64,000 nt of DNA, from positions 372,501 to 436,500 of the forward strand of contig AP019702.1 of assembly GCA_006739055.1 (NCBI GenBank). Reading direction: 5' to 3'. The stretch is from Allostella vacuolata. Its GTDB lineage: Bacteria > Pseudomonadota > Alphaproteobacteria > ATCC43930 > Allostellaceae. Of this stretch, positions 36,356-45,018 are shown piece by piece (position 1 is the stretch's first letter; each line of letters opens with the position of its first letter). The notes under the pieces are model-generated. The model saw only the letters and a list, made by a program, of their open reading frames with translations. It did not search any database and was not told the DNA's origin. The translations under genes were made by a program, and so were the position numbers.

Positions 36356-37641
36356 GCGGCGATACCGCCTTCCTGTTCCTCGGCTTCCTCGCCCTGCTGC
36401 TGGGCGGCGTGCCGATCGCGGTGGCGCTCGGCCTGTCGGCGACGGCGGTGATCGCCCATGCCGGCCTCGGCATCATGTCGGTGCCGACCGGCACCTATAC
36501 GGGGATCGCCAAGTACCCGCTCCTGGCGATCCCGGTCTTCATCCTGGCCGGGCTGATCTTCGAGCGTTCCGGGGTCGCCGGGCGCCTGGTGACGCTCGCG
36601 ACCGCGATCGTCGGCCAGCGCGGCGGTGCGCTCGGGATCGTCGCCGTCCTCGTCTGCATGGTGATGGGCGGGATTTCCGGCTCCGGACCCGCGGACGCGG
36701 CGGCGGTGGCGACGGTGATGGCCGCCGGCATGGCCAAGGCGGGCTACCCGCGCGCCTTCACCGCCAGCATCATCGCGGCAGCCGGGTCGACCGCCATCCT
36801 CATTCCGCCCTCGATCGCCTTCATCGTCTACAGCGTGCTGGTCCCGAGCGCCTCGGTGCCGGCGCTCTTCGCGGCCGGCATCTTCCCGGGCCTGCTCGCC
36901 GGCATCTCGCTGATGGTGCCGATCATCGTCATCTCGCGCCGCTACGGCTTCGGCCGCAACGTGGACGGGCCCGCGCCGCGCGTCTGGACCAGCCTCAAGG
37001 AGGCGTCCTGGGGGCTGCTGGCCCCGGTCATCATCCTGGGCGGGATGCGGACCGGCGCCTTCACCCCGACCGAGGCTGCGGTGGTCGCCGTCTTCTACGG
37101 GCTGGCGGTCGGCGTGTTCGTGTATCGCTCGCTCGATGTCCGCGGCATCTACCGGCTGCTGGTGGAGGCCGCCGAGATTTCCGCCGTGGTGATGCTGATC
37201 GTCGGCCTGGCCAGCGTCTTCGCCTGGGCCGGCTCCACCCTCGGCGCCTTCGACCAGCTGGCCCGGGGCATGATGTCGCTCGGCTTCGGCGAATGGGGCG
37301 TCATGGTCCTCGTGATGGTCCTGCTGCTGTTCGCCGGCATGTTCCTGGACGGGGTCTCGATCTTCCTCATCCTGCTGCCCGTCCTGGTGCCGATCGCCAT
37401 GGCCTTCGGCTGGGACATGGTCTGGTTCGGCATTCTGCTGACCATGAACATCGCCATCGGCCAGTTCACCCCGCCGGTCGCCGTCAACCTGATGGTCACC
37501 TGCAAGATCACGGGCGTGCCGATCGAGGCGACGGTGCCCTGGGTGATCTGGCTGATCGTGGCGATGGCCACGGCGATGGGTCTTGTCATAGTCTTCCCCG
37601 GCATCGCGCTCTGGCTGCCCGGCGTGCTCGGCTACGGCTGA
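36352..37641 (+). CDS. dctM: TRAP transporter large permease, DctM
   Basis: A 429-residue, roughly 12-helix membrane protein forming the translocation path. Signatures: GGISGSGPADAAAVATV, STAILIPPSIAFIVY, FTPTEAAVVAVFYG and GQFTPPVAVNLMV near the C-terminus. The ATG at 36352 overlaps the dctQ stop. It uses the sodium gradient to import the ligand delivered by DctP. It is followed after 84 bases by the BKACE gene on the same strand, suggesting that the imported compound, or a product of it, is processed by that enzyme and the E1 dehydrogenase. Confidence 0.94.
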   Translation: MSGDTAFLFLGFLALLLGGVPIAVALGLSATAVIAHAGLGIMSVPTGTYTGIAKYPLLAIPVFILAGLIFERSGVAGRLVTLATAIVGQRGGALGIVAVLVCMVMGGISGSGPADAAAVATVMAAGMAKAGYPRAFTASIIAAAGSTAILIPPSIAFIVYSVLVPSASVPALFAAGIFPGLLAGISLMVPIIVISRRYGFGRNVDGPAPRVWTSLKEASWGLLAPVIILGGMRTGAFTPTEAAVVAVFYGLAVGVFVYRSLDVRGIYRLLVEAAEISAVVMLIVGLASVFAWAGSTLGAFDQLARGMMSLGFGEWGVMVLVMVLLLFAGMFLDGVSIFLILLPVLVPIAMAFGWDMVWFGILLTMNIAIGQFTPPVAVNLMVTCKITGVPIEATVPWVIWLIVAMATAMGLVIVFPGIALWLPGVLGYG

Positions 37642-37725
37642 CGCGCCGGACGTCCCCGCTACCCTCTGGCGTTACCTCCTCGCGGGCCACCCCGCCCCTC
37701 GACAACCGTCCCGGAGATCCAGCCC

Positions 37726-38661
37726 ATGGCCGCCGCCAAGAAGGTCATCATCACCTGCGCCGTCACCGGCTCGATCCACACGCCGACCATGTCGCCCCAC
37801 CTGCCGCTGACCCCGGACGAGATCGCGACCCAGGCGATCGAGGCGGCGGAGGCGGGCGCCAGCATCCTCCACCTCCATGCCCGTGATCCCAGGACCGGCA
37901 AGCCGACGCCCGACCCGGCGACGTTCATGGAGTTCCTGCCGCGCATCAAGCAGTCGACCGACGCGGTGATCAACATCACGACGGGCGGCGGCCACGGCAT
38001 GTCGCTGCAGGAGCGGCTGGCGGCCGCAGTCCTGGCCCGGCCGGAGATGACCTCGCTCAACATGGGCTCGATGAACTTCGGCCTGTTCCCCATGCTCGAC
38101 CGCCCGCGGGAGTGGAAGCATGACTGGGAGCCGCAGATGCTGGAGAATTCCCGCGACTTCATCTTCCGCAACACCTTCAAGGATATCGAGTACATCCTGA
38201 AGGAGCTGGGAGAAGGGGCCGGGGTCAAGTTCGAGTACGAGTGCTACGATGTCGGCCATCTCTACAACCTGGCCCACTTCCTCGACCGCAAGCTGGTGAC
38301 CCCGCCGCTCTTCGTGCAGACCATCTTCGGCATCCTGGGCGGCATCGGCGCCGACACCGAGAACCTGATGCACATGAAGCGGATCGCCGACAAGCTGTTC
38401 GGCGACGACTACCGCTGGTCGGTGCTGGCCGCCGGCCGCCACCAGTTGCCCTTCACCACCATGGCCGCCGTGATGGGCGGCAATGTCCGCGTCGGGCTGG
38501 AGGACAGCCTCTATATCGGCCGGGGCAAGCTCGCGAAGTCCAACGCCGAGCAGGTGCGCCTCATCCGCTCGATCATCGAGAACCTGTCGATGGAGATCGC
38601 GACGCCGGAGGAGGCGCGGGCCGAGCTGGCGCTGAAGGGCGGCGACAAGGTGGCGTTCTAG
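37726..38661 (+). CDS. Beta-keto acid cleavage enzyme (BKACE, DUF849)
   Basis: A 311-residue TIM-barrel zinc enzyme that splits beta-keto acids with acetyl-CoA to give acetoacetate and a CoA ester; the founding member is the 3-keto-5-aminohexanoate cleavage enzyme of lysine fermentation. Zinc ligands are His49 and His51 in ILHLHARDP and the glutamate in RVGLEDSLY. TTGGGHGMS and EYECYDVGHLYN are family marks. GGAG is placed 10 bases before the ATG. Specificity within BKACE varies widely, so the substrate is open. Adjacent TRAP and E1 genes point to catabolism of an imported organic acid. Confidence 0.92.
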   Translation: MAAAKKVIITCAVTGSIHTPTMSPHLPLTPDEIATQAIEAAEAGASILHLHARDPRTGKPTPDPATFMEFLPRIKQSTDAVINITTGGGHGMSLQERLAAAVLARPEMTSLNMGSMNFGLFPMLDRPREWKHDWEPQMLENSRDFIFRNTFKDIEYILKELGEGAGVKFEYECYDVGHLYNLAHFLDRKLVTPPLFVQTIFGILGGIGADTENLMHMKRIADKLFGDDYRWSVLAAGRHQLPFTTMAAVMGGNVRVGLEDSLYIGRGKLAKSNAEQVRLIRSIIENLSMEIATPEEARAELALKGGDKVAF

Positions 38662-38700
38662 GTCCCGCCGCCCGCACCCCCGCGCATCCCCGATCGTTCG

Positions 38701-39639
38701 TTGGAGGCGACCCTCACGGTCGTTCTGCCCGTCTTCGGCCTGCTGGCCGTGGGCTGGGCGGTGGTGCGCTTCGGCATCCTCGACGAGCGCGGCGCGCGCG
38801 GGGTGGCGCAACTCGTCCTGCACGTGCTGATCCCGGCCCTGCTGTTCCGCAGCCTGGCGACCGAGCGCGGGCTGGGGCCGATGGAACTGAAGGTCGCGGC
38901 GTCCTTCTTCCTCGGCTGCCTGACGCTCTATGGCGCGGCCATGCTGGTGGGGCGCCGCGTCTTCGCCTCCGGCCTCGACGGGCAGGCGTTCATGGGCATG
39001 AGCGCCACCTTCGGCAACACCGTGCAGATGGGCATCCCCCTGGTGGCGCTGGCCTACGGGCCGCGCGGCGAGGCGCCGCTGCTGGCGATCATCACCTTCC
39101 ATTCGCTGGTGCTGATCTCGCTGACCACGGTCCTGATCGAGATCGGCCAGAACCGCGGCAAGGGCCCGCTCGACACTCTGCGCCAGAGCGTCGTCGCGCT
39201 GCTCACCCACCCGATCATCCTGGCGATCCTGGCCGGCATCCTGTTCGGGCTGACCGGCCTGCCGCTGCCGACCATGGCCGACCGCTTCCTGGCGCTGCTT
39301 GGCGTCGGCGCCGGGCCGATGGCGCTGCTGTCCCTGGGGGCCGCCCTCAACGGCATGCACATCGCGGGCGACCTCAAGGAAAGCCTGGCTGTGACGGCGA
39401 TGAAGCTGGTGGCGCTGCCGCTCCTGGTGTGGCTCGCCGCCGACCGCGTCTTCGGCCTGCCGCCGCTGGAGACGGCGGTGGCGACCGTCGCCGCCGCCAT
39501 GCCGACGGGCGCCAACGTCTTTATCCTGGCGCGGCGCTACGATCTCTACCTGCGCCGGGCCGCCAGCATGGTGCTGATCTCCACCATCGGCTCGGTGGTA
39601 ACGATATCGGTCATCCTGACGCTCCTGCCGGTGCCATAG
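38701..39639 (+). CDS. AEC-family (auxin-efflux-carrier-like) transporter
   Basis: A 312-residue, about ten-helix membrane transporter of the AEC family, which moves organic acids such as malonate or malate or related solutes. N-terminal VVLPVFGLLAVGW, central GNTVQMGIPLV and C-terminal AAAMPTGANVFILA are typical. The start is given as a TTG at 38701, the first usable codon; no ribosome site precedes it, and GGAGG lies just inside the frame, so a later GTG (38749) is possible but would cut the first helix. It follows the BKACE gene by 39 bases. It may export a product or take up a co-substrate. Confidence 0.85.
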   Translation: MEATLTVVLPVFGLLAVGWAVVRFGILDERGARGVAQLVLHVLIPALLFRSLATERGLGPMELKVAASFFLGCLTLYGAAMLVGRRVFASGLDGQAFMGMSATFGNTVQMGIPLVALAYGPRGEAPLLAIITFHSLVLISLTTVLIEIGQNRGKGPLDTLRQSVVALLTHPIILAILAGILFGLTGLPLPTMADRFLALLGVGAGPMALLSLGAALNGMHIAGDLKESLAVTAMKLVALPLLVWLAADRVFGLPPLETAVATVAAAMPTGANVFILARRYDLYLRRAASMVLISTIGSVVTISVILTLLPVP

Positions 39640-39708
39640 GGCTGGCGCGCCGGCGCCATCGGCCCGATTATCGTCGCCAGACGGACGGCTCGGACGGACG
39701 CCCCCGGA

Positions 39709-40500
39709 ATGGCACGCAGCATCGACCCCCTCGACTACCAGCATGTCCCGCGGCCGGTGGCCGCGATGCCCAAGGATTTCGCGGCCGGCTTCGAGATCGC
39801 CCCCCACTCCCATCCGCGCGCCCAGCTCGTCCATGCCGTCAGCGGCCTGATGTGGGTCGAGGCCGACGCCGGCGCCTGGGCGGTGCCGCCGCGCTACGCC
39901 CTGTGGATCCCGGCCGGCATCCGGCATTCCGTGCGCATGGTCACCCCGGTTGCCATGCGCACCCTCTACATCGACACCGGACAGGTGGCGTGGCTGCCCG
40001 CCACCTGCACCGTGCTTGAGGTCCGGCCCCTGTTGCGCGAACTTATCCTGGCAGCCGCCGCCGAACCGATCGAGTACGACGAATCCGGCCGTGGCGGGCA
40101 TGTCGTGGCGCTGCTGCTGGACGAGCTGCGGGCCTCGCCGGCGGCCCCCGTCCACCTGCCGATGCCGCGCGACCGGCGCCTGGGGCGGCTGGCGGCGCAG
40201 CTTCTCGAAGATCCCTCCCGCGATGAGACGCTCGACCAGTGGGGGGCGGCCGTCGGTGCCAGCGCCCGCACGCTGGCCCGGCGCTTCCGGGAGGAAACGG
40301 GCATGAGCTTCGCCGAATGGCGGCAGCGGGCGCGCCTGGTCCTGGCGCTTGCCCGCCTGGCGGAGGGCGAGGCCGTGGGGGCGGTCGCGCTGGCGCTGGG
40401 CTATCGCAGCGCCAGCGCCTTCACCGCCATGTTCCGCCGGACCATCGGCCGCGCGCCCGCGGCCTACCGGGCCCAGCGCGCGCCGGCGGACGATCGATGA
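39709..40500 (+). CDS. AraC-family transcriptional regulator with cupin sensor domain
   Basis: A 263-residue regulator. The N-terminal cupin domain (about 25-100) has HSHPRAQLVHAVSG and WIPAGIRHSV, and the C-terminal double helix-turn-helix (about 160-255) has ARTLARRFREETGMSFAEWR and GYRSASAFTAMFRRTIG. Such proteins typically activate or repress adjacent transport and catabolic genes on binding a small molecule. It lies on the same strand 69 bases after the AEC transporter, a likely target along with the TRAP/BKACE genes. The next gene starts 19 bases after its stop. Confidence 0.9.
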   Translation: MARSIDPLDYQHVPRPVAAMPKDFAAGFEIAPHSHPRAQLVHAVSGLMWVEADAGAWAVPPRYALWIPAGIRHSVRMVTPVAMRTLYIDTGQVAWLPATCTVLEVRPLLRELILAAAAEPIEYDESGRGGHVVALLLDELRASPAAPVHLPMPRDRRLGRLAAQLLEDPSRDETLDQWGAAVGASARTLARRFREETGMSFAEWRQRARLVLALARLAEGEAVGAVALALGYRSASAFTAMFRRTIGRAPAAYRAQRAPADDR

Positions 40501-40519
40501 CCAAGGGGAGTCTCGGACC

Positions 40520-41905
40520 ATGGCCGAACGCAATGCCCTGACAGCGGAGAATCTGGAGCGGCTGGGGGCCGGCCCGCTCGCCCGTGCCCTGATCGACTAT
40601 GCCGAGGACGACCCGGTCCTGCGCCGCAAGCTGCGGCTGCTGCTGGTGGGGGCGGCCAGCCCCGACCGGCTCGCGGTCGAGATCGCCAAGCGGATGGACA
40701 GGATCGGCCGCTCCCGGTCCAATATCGATGCCGACCAGGGCAAGGTCCTGGCGCGCGAACTGGGCGACCTGCGCCGTTCGATCGTCGACCAGCTCCTGCC
40801 GGCGCTGCCGGGCGAGGCGGTGGAGCGGCTGTGGCAGCTCCTGGGGTTGGCGCCAGCCGTGCTGGGCCGGCTCGTCTATGGGGGCGACCGCCTGGCCGAC
40901 ACCTTCGCCCGGACCGTCGAGGATCTGGGCCGGGCCTGCGCCGGCCTGCCCGGCCGCGATCCCGTGGCGCTGGCCGACCGGGTGATGGCCGCGCTCGACA
41001 CCGTGCCGGGCGGGGTGCTGGCCGATCTGCTGCCGCAGATGGCCGAGGCGCTGGGGGTCGAGGGCCGGGCGGCGATCCGCAAGCGTTCGCTGGCACGGCT
41101 GGCCGCGCTGCCGGCCGGCGAGGGCGCGCGCGCCTGGCGGGCGACGGCCGAGCGCATGGACCATGTCGGGCGCCTGCTGGCGCTGGCCGACATCGAGCGG
41201 GACGTGGATGCCTACATGGCCGGCGTGCGCGCGGGCGGCATGGAGGGGCTGCTCGCGGAGGCGGCGGCCGAGCGCCTGCTGGCCGCGGCCCGGCCGCGCG
41301 AGGCGCTCGAGTGGCTGGACGCCCACCCCTCGCGCCTGCCGGCCGACGCGCATCTCGAGCTGCGCCTGGCGGCGCTGGAGGGGCTGGGCCAGGGCGAGGC
41401 GGCCCAGGCCCTGCGCTGGCGGTTCTTCGAGACGCACCTGTCGCACCGCCATCTGCGCGACCACCTGAAGAAGCTGCCGGACTTCGCCGACTTCGAGGCC
41501 GAGCAGCGCGCGCTCGACTTCGCCGCCGCCCACCCGAATGCGGTGGCCGGCCTGGACTTCCTGGTGCAGTGGCCGGACCTGGCGCGGGCCGAGCGGCTGG
41601 TCCGCGACCGCTTCGACCAGTTCGACGGCCGGCGGTTCCAGGAATTGCGGTCCGCCGCCCAGGCGCTGGATGCCCGCTGGCCGCTCGCCGCCACGCGCCT
41701 GCGCCGGCTCGTGGTCGAGACCGTGCTGGCCGGGGGCTGGTCGGATGAGTACACCGACGCGCTGGTCGACCTGCTCGATGCGGCCGGCTCGGCCGCCCGC
41801 ATCGAGGGCGGCGATCTGGAAACGCACCAGCGCTTCACCACGCGCCTGCGGCAACGGTACGGGCGCAAGTACAAGTTCTGGAGCGTGTACGACCAGACCC
41901 TGTAG
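40520..41905 (+). CDS. DUF6880-family protein
   Basis: A 461-residue helical protein resembling DUF6880 as I recall it. N-terminal LTAENLERLGAGPLARALID and RRKLRLLLVG, then RIGRSRSNIDADQG and IVDQLLPALPGEAVERLW are family-like; the C-terminal RQRYGRKYKFWSVY is also typical. The middle is an array of alpha helices that may form a TPR-like superhelix. No catalytic motif, signal peptide or membrane segment is visible. GGGGAG precedes the ATG by about 11 bases. Function unknown. It sits between the AraC and LysR regulators without an obvious link to either. Confidence 0.8.
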   Translation: MAERNALTAENLERLGAGPLARALIDYAEDDPVLRRKLRLLLVGAASPDRLAVEIAKRMDRIGRSRSNIDADQGKVLARELGDLRRSIVDQLLPALPGEAVERLWQLLGLAPAVLGRLVYGGDRLADTFARTVEDLGRACAGLPGRDPVALADRVMAALDTVPGGVLADLLPQMAEALGVEGRAAIRKRSLARLAALPAGEGARAWRATAERMDHVGRLLALADIERDVDAYMAGVRAGGMEGLLAEAAAERLLAAARPREALEWLDAHPSRLPADAHLELRLAALEGLGQGEAAQALRWRFFETHLSHRHLRDHLKKLPDFADFEAEQRALDFAAAHPNAVAGLDFLVQWPDLARAERLVRDRFDQFDGRRFQELRSAAQALDARWPLAATRLRRLVVETVLAGGWSDEYTDALVDLLDAAGSAARIEGGDLETHQRFTTRLRQRYGRKYKFWSVYDQTL

Positions 41906-41932
41906 CGGTCGCACCCGCGGAAGGCGACGAGG

Positions 41933-42856
41933 ATGCAGCTGCGCCATCTCCGCTACTTCGTGACGCTGGCCGACGAGCGGCACTTCGCCCGCGCGGCCGC
42001 CGCCAGCAACGTCAGCCAGTCGACCCTGTCGGCGGCGATCCGGGTGCTGGAGGAGGAACTGGGTGCGCCGCTGGTCGAGCGCGACAAGCGCTTCAAGGGG
42101 CTGACCGCCGAGGGCACGGCGCTGCTCGACTGGGCCCGGCGCATCCTGGCCGAGCGCCGGCGCCTCGACCAGGAGGTGGCGGCGCTGCGCCATGGGCTGT
42201 CGGGCGCGCTGAAGCTGGGCGTGGTGCCGGCCGCCCTGCCGACCATCGGCCTGCTGACCACGGCCTTCCACCGCCGCTACCCCGATGTCCGCCTGACGGT
42301 GGTGTCGCGCACCTCGAACGAGATCCAGCGGGCGCTCGACGAGTTCGCCCTCGACGCCGGCGTCACCTATCTCGACAACGAGCCGCTGCATGGGGTCCGC
42401 GGCACCATCCTCTACGAGGAGCGCTACATCCTGCTGACCCCGGCGGAGGGGCCCTTCGCCGCGCGCCGCGACGTCGGCTGGGCCGAGGCGGCGGACGCCG
42501 CGCTGTGCCTGCTGACACCCGACATGCAGAACCGGCGCATCATCGACGGCATCTTCCGCGAGGTCGGCAAGACCCCGCGGGTGCTGGTCGAGACCAACTC
42601 GGTGATGACGCTGTGCTCGCACATCCGCACCGGCGCCTGGTCGAGCGTCTTCCCCCACAATTTCCTATGGGTCTTCGGCTCGCCGGCGGGAATGCTGGCC
42701 CTGCCGCTGGTGAAGCCGGTCCGCACCCACGCCGTGGGCCTGGTGATCCGTCGCGAGGAACCCCTGTCGCCGCTGGTCCGGGCGCTGGAAGCCGTCGCCC
42801 GCGAGGCGGGGATGGTGGCCGAACTGGAGCGCGTGGTGGTGCCGCACCCCGTATGA
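41933..42856 (+). CDS. LysR-family regulator, probably of formate dehydrogenase
   Basis: A 307-residue LysR regulator: winged helix (1-60, RHLRYFVTLADERHFARAAA, VSQSTLSAAIRVLEEELGAP) and a periplasmic-binding-like effector domain (about 90-295). LysR genes of this type are commonly found next to fds formate dehydrogenase operons, where they activate them. Here it lies on the same strand, 104 bases upstream of fdsG, rather than divergent. The gap holds a GTTTT...AAAAC dyad that may be its binding site. CNVMTL-like residues were not used; the assignment rests on family and context. Confidence 0.9.
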   Translation: MQLRHLRYFVTLADERHFARAAAASNVSQSTLSAAIRVLEEELGAPLVERDKRFKGLTAEGTALLDWARRILAERRRLDQEVAALRHGLSGALKLGVVPAALPTIGLLTTAFHRRYPDVRLTVVSRTSNEIQRALDEFALDAGVTYLDNEPLHGVRGTILYEERYILLTPAEGPFAARRDVGWAEAADAALCLLTPDMQNRRIIDGIFREVGKTPRVLVETNSVMTLCSHIRTGAWSSVFPHNFLWVFGSPAGMLALPLVKPVRTHAVGLVIRREEPLSPLVRALEAVAREAGMVAELERVVVPHPV

Positions 42857-42859
42857 TCG

Positions 42860-42887
42860 GTTTTTGCGATCGCGGTTGCAGGAAAAC
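42860..42887. promoter_or_regulatory. Candidate LysR binding site upstream of fdsG
   Basis: An imperfect dyad with outer arms GTTTT (42860-42864) and AAAAC (42883-42887) and an inner GCGATCGC palindrome, in an AT-richer patch of the 104-base gap before fdsG. LysR regulators bind interrupted dyads of this kind. The match is by eye only. Confidence 0.35.
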
Positions 42888-42960
42888 TCGTTTGCGCCGA
42901 TGACCGTGCCAGCCCAGCATCCGCGTCCTGGGGAGCAACGAAAGAGCGGGAAGACCGCCG

Positions 42961-43452
42961 ATGGCCGGGCCTGCAGCCGCCGCCGAGGATGCCGCGTTCG
43001 ACGCCGCGGCCGTGATCGAGATCGCCGAAGGCCTGCGCGGGCTGGAAGGTCCGCTGCTGCCGATCCTGCATGCCGTCAACGACCGGCTCGGCCATGTCGA
43101 CGCGCGTGCCGTGCCGCTGATCGCCGATATCCTCAATCTGTCGCGGGCCGAGGTGCATGGCGTCGTCGGCTTCTATCATGATTTCCGCCGCGCACCGGCC
43201 GGCCGCCACCGGGTCCAGGTCTGCCGGGCCGAGGCTTGCCAGGCGATGGGTGGCGAGGCCCTGGTGCAGCAGCTCGAACGGCGCTTCGGCATCCCCTGCG
43301 GCCAGACCACGGCCGACCGGCAGGTGACGCTGGAGGCCGTCTACTGCCTCGGCAACTGCGCCCTGTCGCCCGCCGCGATGGTCGACGGCGCCCTGGTCGG
43401 CCGCGCCGACGGCGAGCGCATCGCCGCGGCCATCGCGGGCCGCGCCCCATGA
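42961..43452 (+). CDS. fdsG: NAD-dependent formate dehydrogenase gamma subunit (NuoE-like)
   Basis: A 163-residue thioredoxin-fold 2Fe-2S protein homologous to complex I NuoE. The cluster ligands are Cys88 and Cys93 (CRAEAC) and Cys129 and Cys133 (CLGNC). N-terminal helices include VIEIAEGLRGLEGPLLPILH, and GVVGFYHDF is conserved. Together with FdsB it forms the diaphorase half of the soluble molybdenum formate dehydrogenase that oxidises formate to CO2 with NAD+. It is the first gene of the operon, and its stop overlaps fdsB as ATGA. Confidence 0.93.
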   Translation: MAGPAAAAEDAAFDAAAVIEIAEGLRGLEGPLLPILHAVNDRLGHVDARAVPLIADILNLSRAEVHGVVGFYHDFRRAPAGRHRVQVCRAEACQAMGGEALVQQLERRFGIPCGQTTADRQVTLEAVYCLGNCALSPAAMVDGALVGRADGERIAAAIAGRAP

Positions 43453-45002
43453 TCCGGGTCTTCGTGCCGGGGGATGCCGCGGCGCTGTCGGTCGGGGCGG
43501 AGGCGGTCGCCCGGGCGATCGCGGCCGAGGCTGCCGCCCGCGGCATCGCCGTCACCCTGGTGCGCACGGGCAGCCGCGGCCTCTTCTGGCTGGAGCCGCT
43601 GGTCGAGGTCGAGCGGGCCGGCGTCCGCATCGGCTACGGGCCGGTCGCCGCGGCCGACGTGAAGGGGCTGTTCGATGCCGGGTTCCTGGCCGGCGGCGCC
43701 CATCCGGCCGCCCTCGGGCCGGTCGAGGCGATCCCCTATCTGGCGCGGCAGCAGCGCCTGACCTTCGCGCGCTGCGGCATCGTCGACCCGGCCTCGCTCG
43801 CGGACTACGAGGCCCATGGCGGGCTGAAGGGGCTGCGCCGGGCGCTGGCGATGGAGCCGGCGGCGATCGTCGCCGCGGTGACGGAATCGGGCCTGCGCGG
43901 CCGCGGCGGCGCCGGCTTCCCGACCGGCATCAAGTGGCGCACCGTGCTCGGCGCCGAGGGCCCGCGCAAGTACATCGTCTGCAACGCCGACGAGGGCGAC
44001 AGCGGCACCTATTCCGACCGCCTGCTGATGGAGGGCGATCCCTTCTGCCTGATCGAGGGGATGGCGATCGCCGGCATCGCGGTCGGGGCGGAGAAGGGCT
44101 TCGTCTACATCCGCTCGGAATATCCCCACGCCTTCCGCCGCATGCAGGCGGCGATCGAGACGGCCAGGGTGGGCGGCCTGCTGGGCGCCGACATCCTCGG
44201 CAGCGGGCGCGCCTTCGAGCTGGAGGCGCGGCTGGGCGCCGGCGCCTATATCTGCGGCGAGGAGACGGCACTGCTGGAAAGCCTGGAAGGGCGCCGCGGC
44301 CAGATCCGCTTCAAGCCGCCCCTGCCGGCGATCAGCGGGCTGTTCGGCCGGCCGACCGTCATCAACAACCTGATCACGCTGGCGACCGTGCCGTCGATCC
44401 TGGCCGACGGGGCCGACGCCTATCGCGACTACGGCATCGGCCGGTCGCGCGGCACCATGCCGATCCAGCTCGCCGGCAACGTCCGCCACGGCGGCCTGGT
44501 CGAGCGCGCCTTCGGCCTGACGCTCGGCGAACTGGTCGAGGAGTTCGGCGGCGGCACCGCCAGCGGCCGGCCGGTGCGCGCGGTCCAGGTGGGCGGCCCG
44601 CTCGGCGCCTACTGGCCGACCGCCCTGTTCGACACGCCCCTCGACTACGAGGCGTTCGCCGCCCGTGGCGGCATGGTCGGCCATGGCGGGGTGGTGGTGT
44701 TCGACGACACGGTCGACCTCGCCCGCCAGGCCCGCTTCGCCTTCCAGTTCTGCGCCATCGAATCCTGCGGCAAGTGCACGCCGTGCCGGATCGGCGCCGT
44801 GCGCGGCGCGGAGACGATGGACAAGGTGATCCGCGGCGACGCCCCGGAGGCGAACCTGACCCTCGTCCGCGACCTGTGCGAGGTGATGCGCGACGGCTCG
44901 CTGTGCGCGCTGGGCGGCCTGACGCCGATGCCGGTGCTGAGCGCGATCGACCATTTTCCGGAAGATTTCGACCGTGCGGCGCAGTCCTGCGCGGCCGATT
45001 GA
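43449..45002 (+). CDS. fdsB: NAD-dependent formate dehydrogenase beta subunit (NuoF-like)
   Basis: A 517-residue flavoprotein homologous to NuoF. The N-terminal thioredoxin-like region (1-90) is followed by the NADH site GRGGAGFPTGIKW, the FMN site CNADEGDSGTYSDR and GAYICGEETALLES, and the 4Fe-4S ligands in ESCGKCTPCR plus a later Cys in GSLCALGG. It transfers electrons between FdsA and NAD+. The start overlaps fdsG (ATGA); the next gene begins 16 bases downstream with GGGAGG. Confidence 0.94.
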   Translation: MIRVFVPGDAAALSVGAEAVARAIAAEAAARGIAVTLVRTGSRGLFWLEPLVEVERAGVRIGYGPVAAADVKGLFDAGFLAGGAHPAALGPVEAIPYLARQQRLTFARCGIVDPASLADYEAHGGLKGLRRALAMEPAAIVAAVTESGLRGRGGAGFPTGIKWRTVLGAEGPRKYIVCNADEGDSGTYSDRLLMEGDPFCLIEGMAIAGIAVGAEKGFVYIRSEYPHAFRRMQAAIETARVGGLLGADILGSGRAFELEARLGAGAYICGEETALLESLEGRRGQIRFKPPLPAISGLFGRPTVINNLITLATVPSILADGADAYRDYGIGRSRGTMPIQLAGNVRHGGLVERAFGLTLGELVEEFGGGTASGRPVRAVQVGGPLGAYWPTALFDTPLDYEAFAARGGMVGHGGVVVFDDTVDLARQARFAFQFCAIESCGKCTPCRIGAVRGAETMDKVIRGDAPEANLTLVRDLCEVMRDGSLCALGGLTPMPVLSAIDHFPEDFDRAAQSCAAD

Positions 45003-45018
45003 GCGGGAGGCCAAGCCC

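Noticed and set aside
37672-40533. A 953-codon minus-strand open frame covering the BKACE, AEC and AraC genes
   Set aside because: Low-complexity product crossing three well-supported plus-strand genes.
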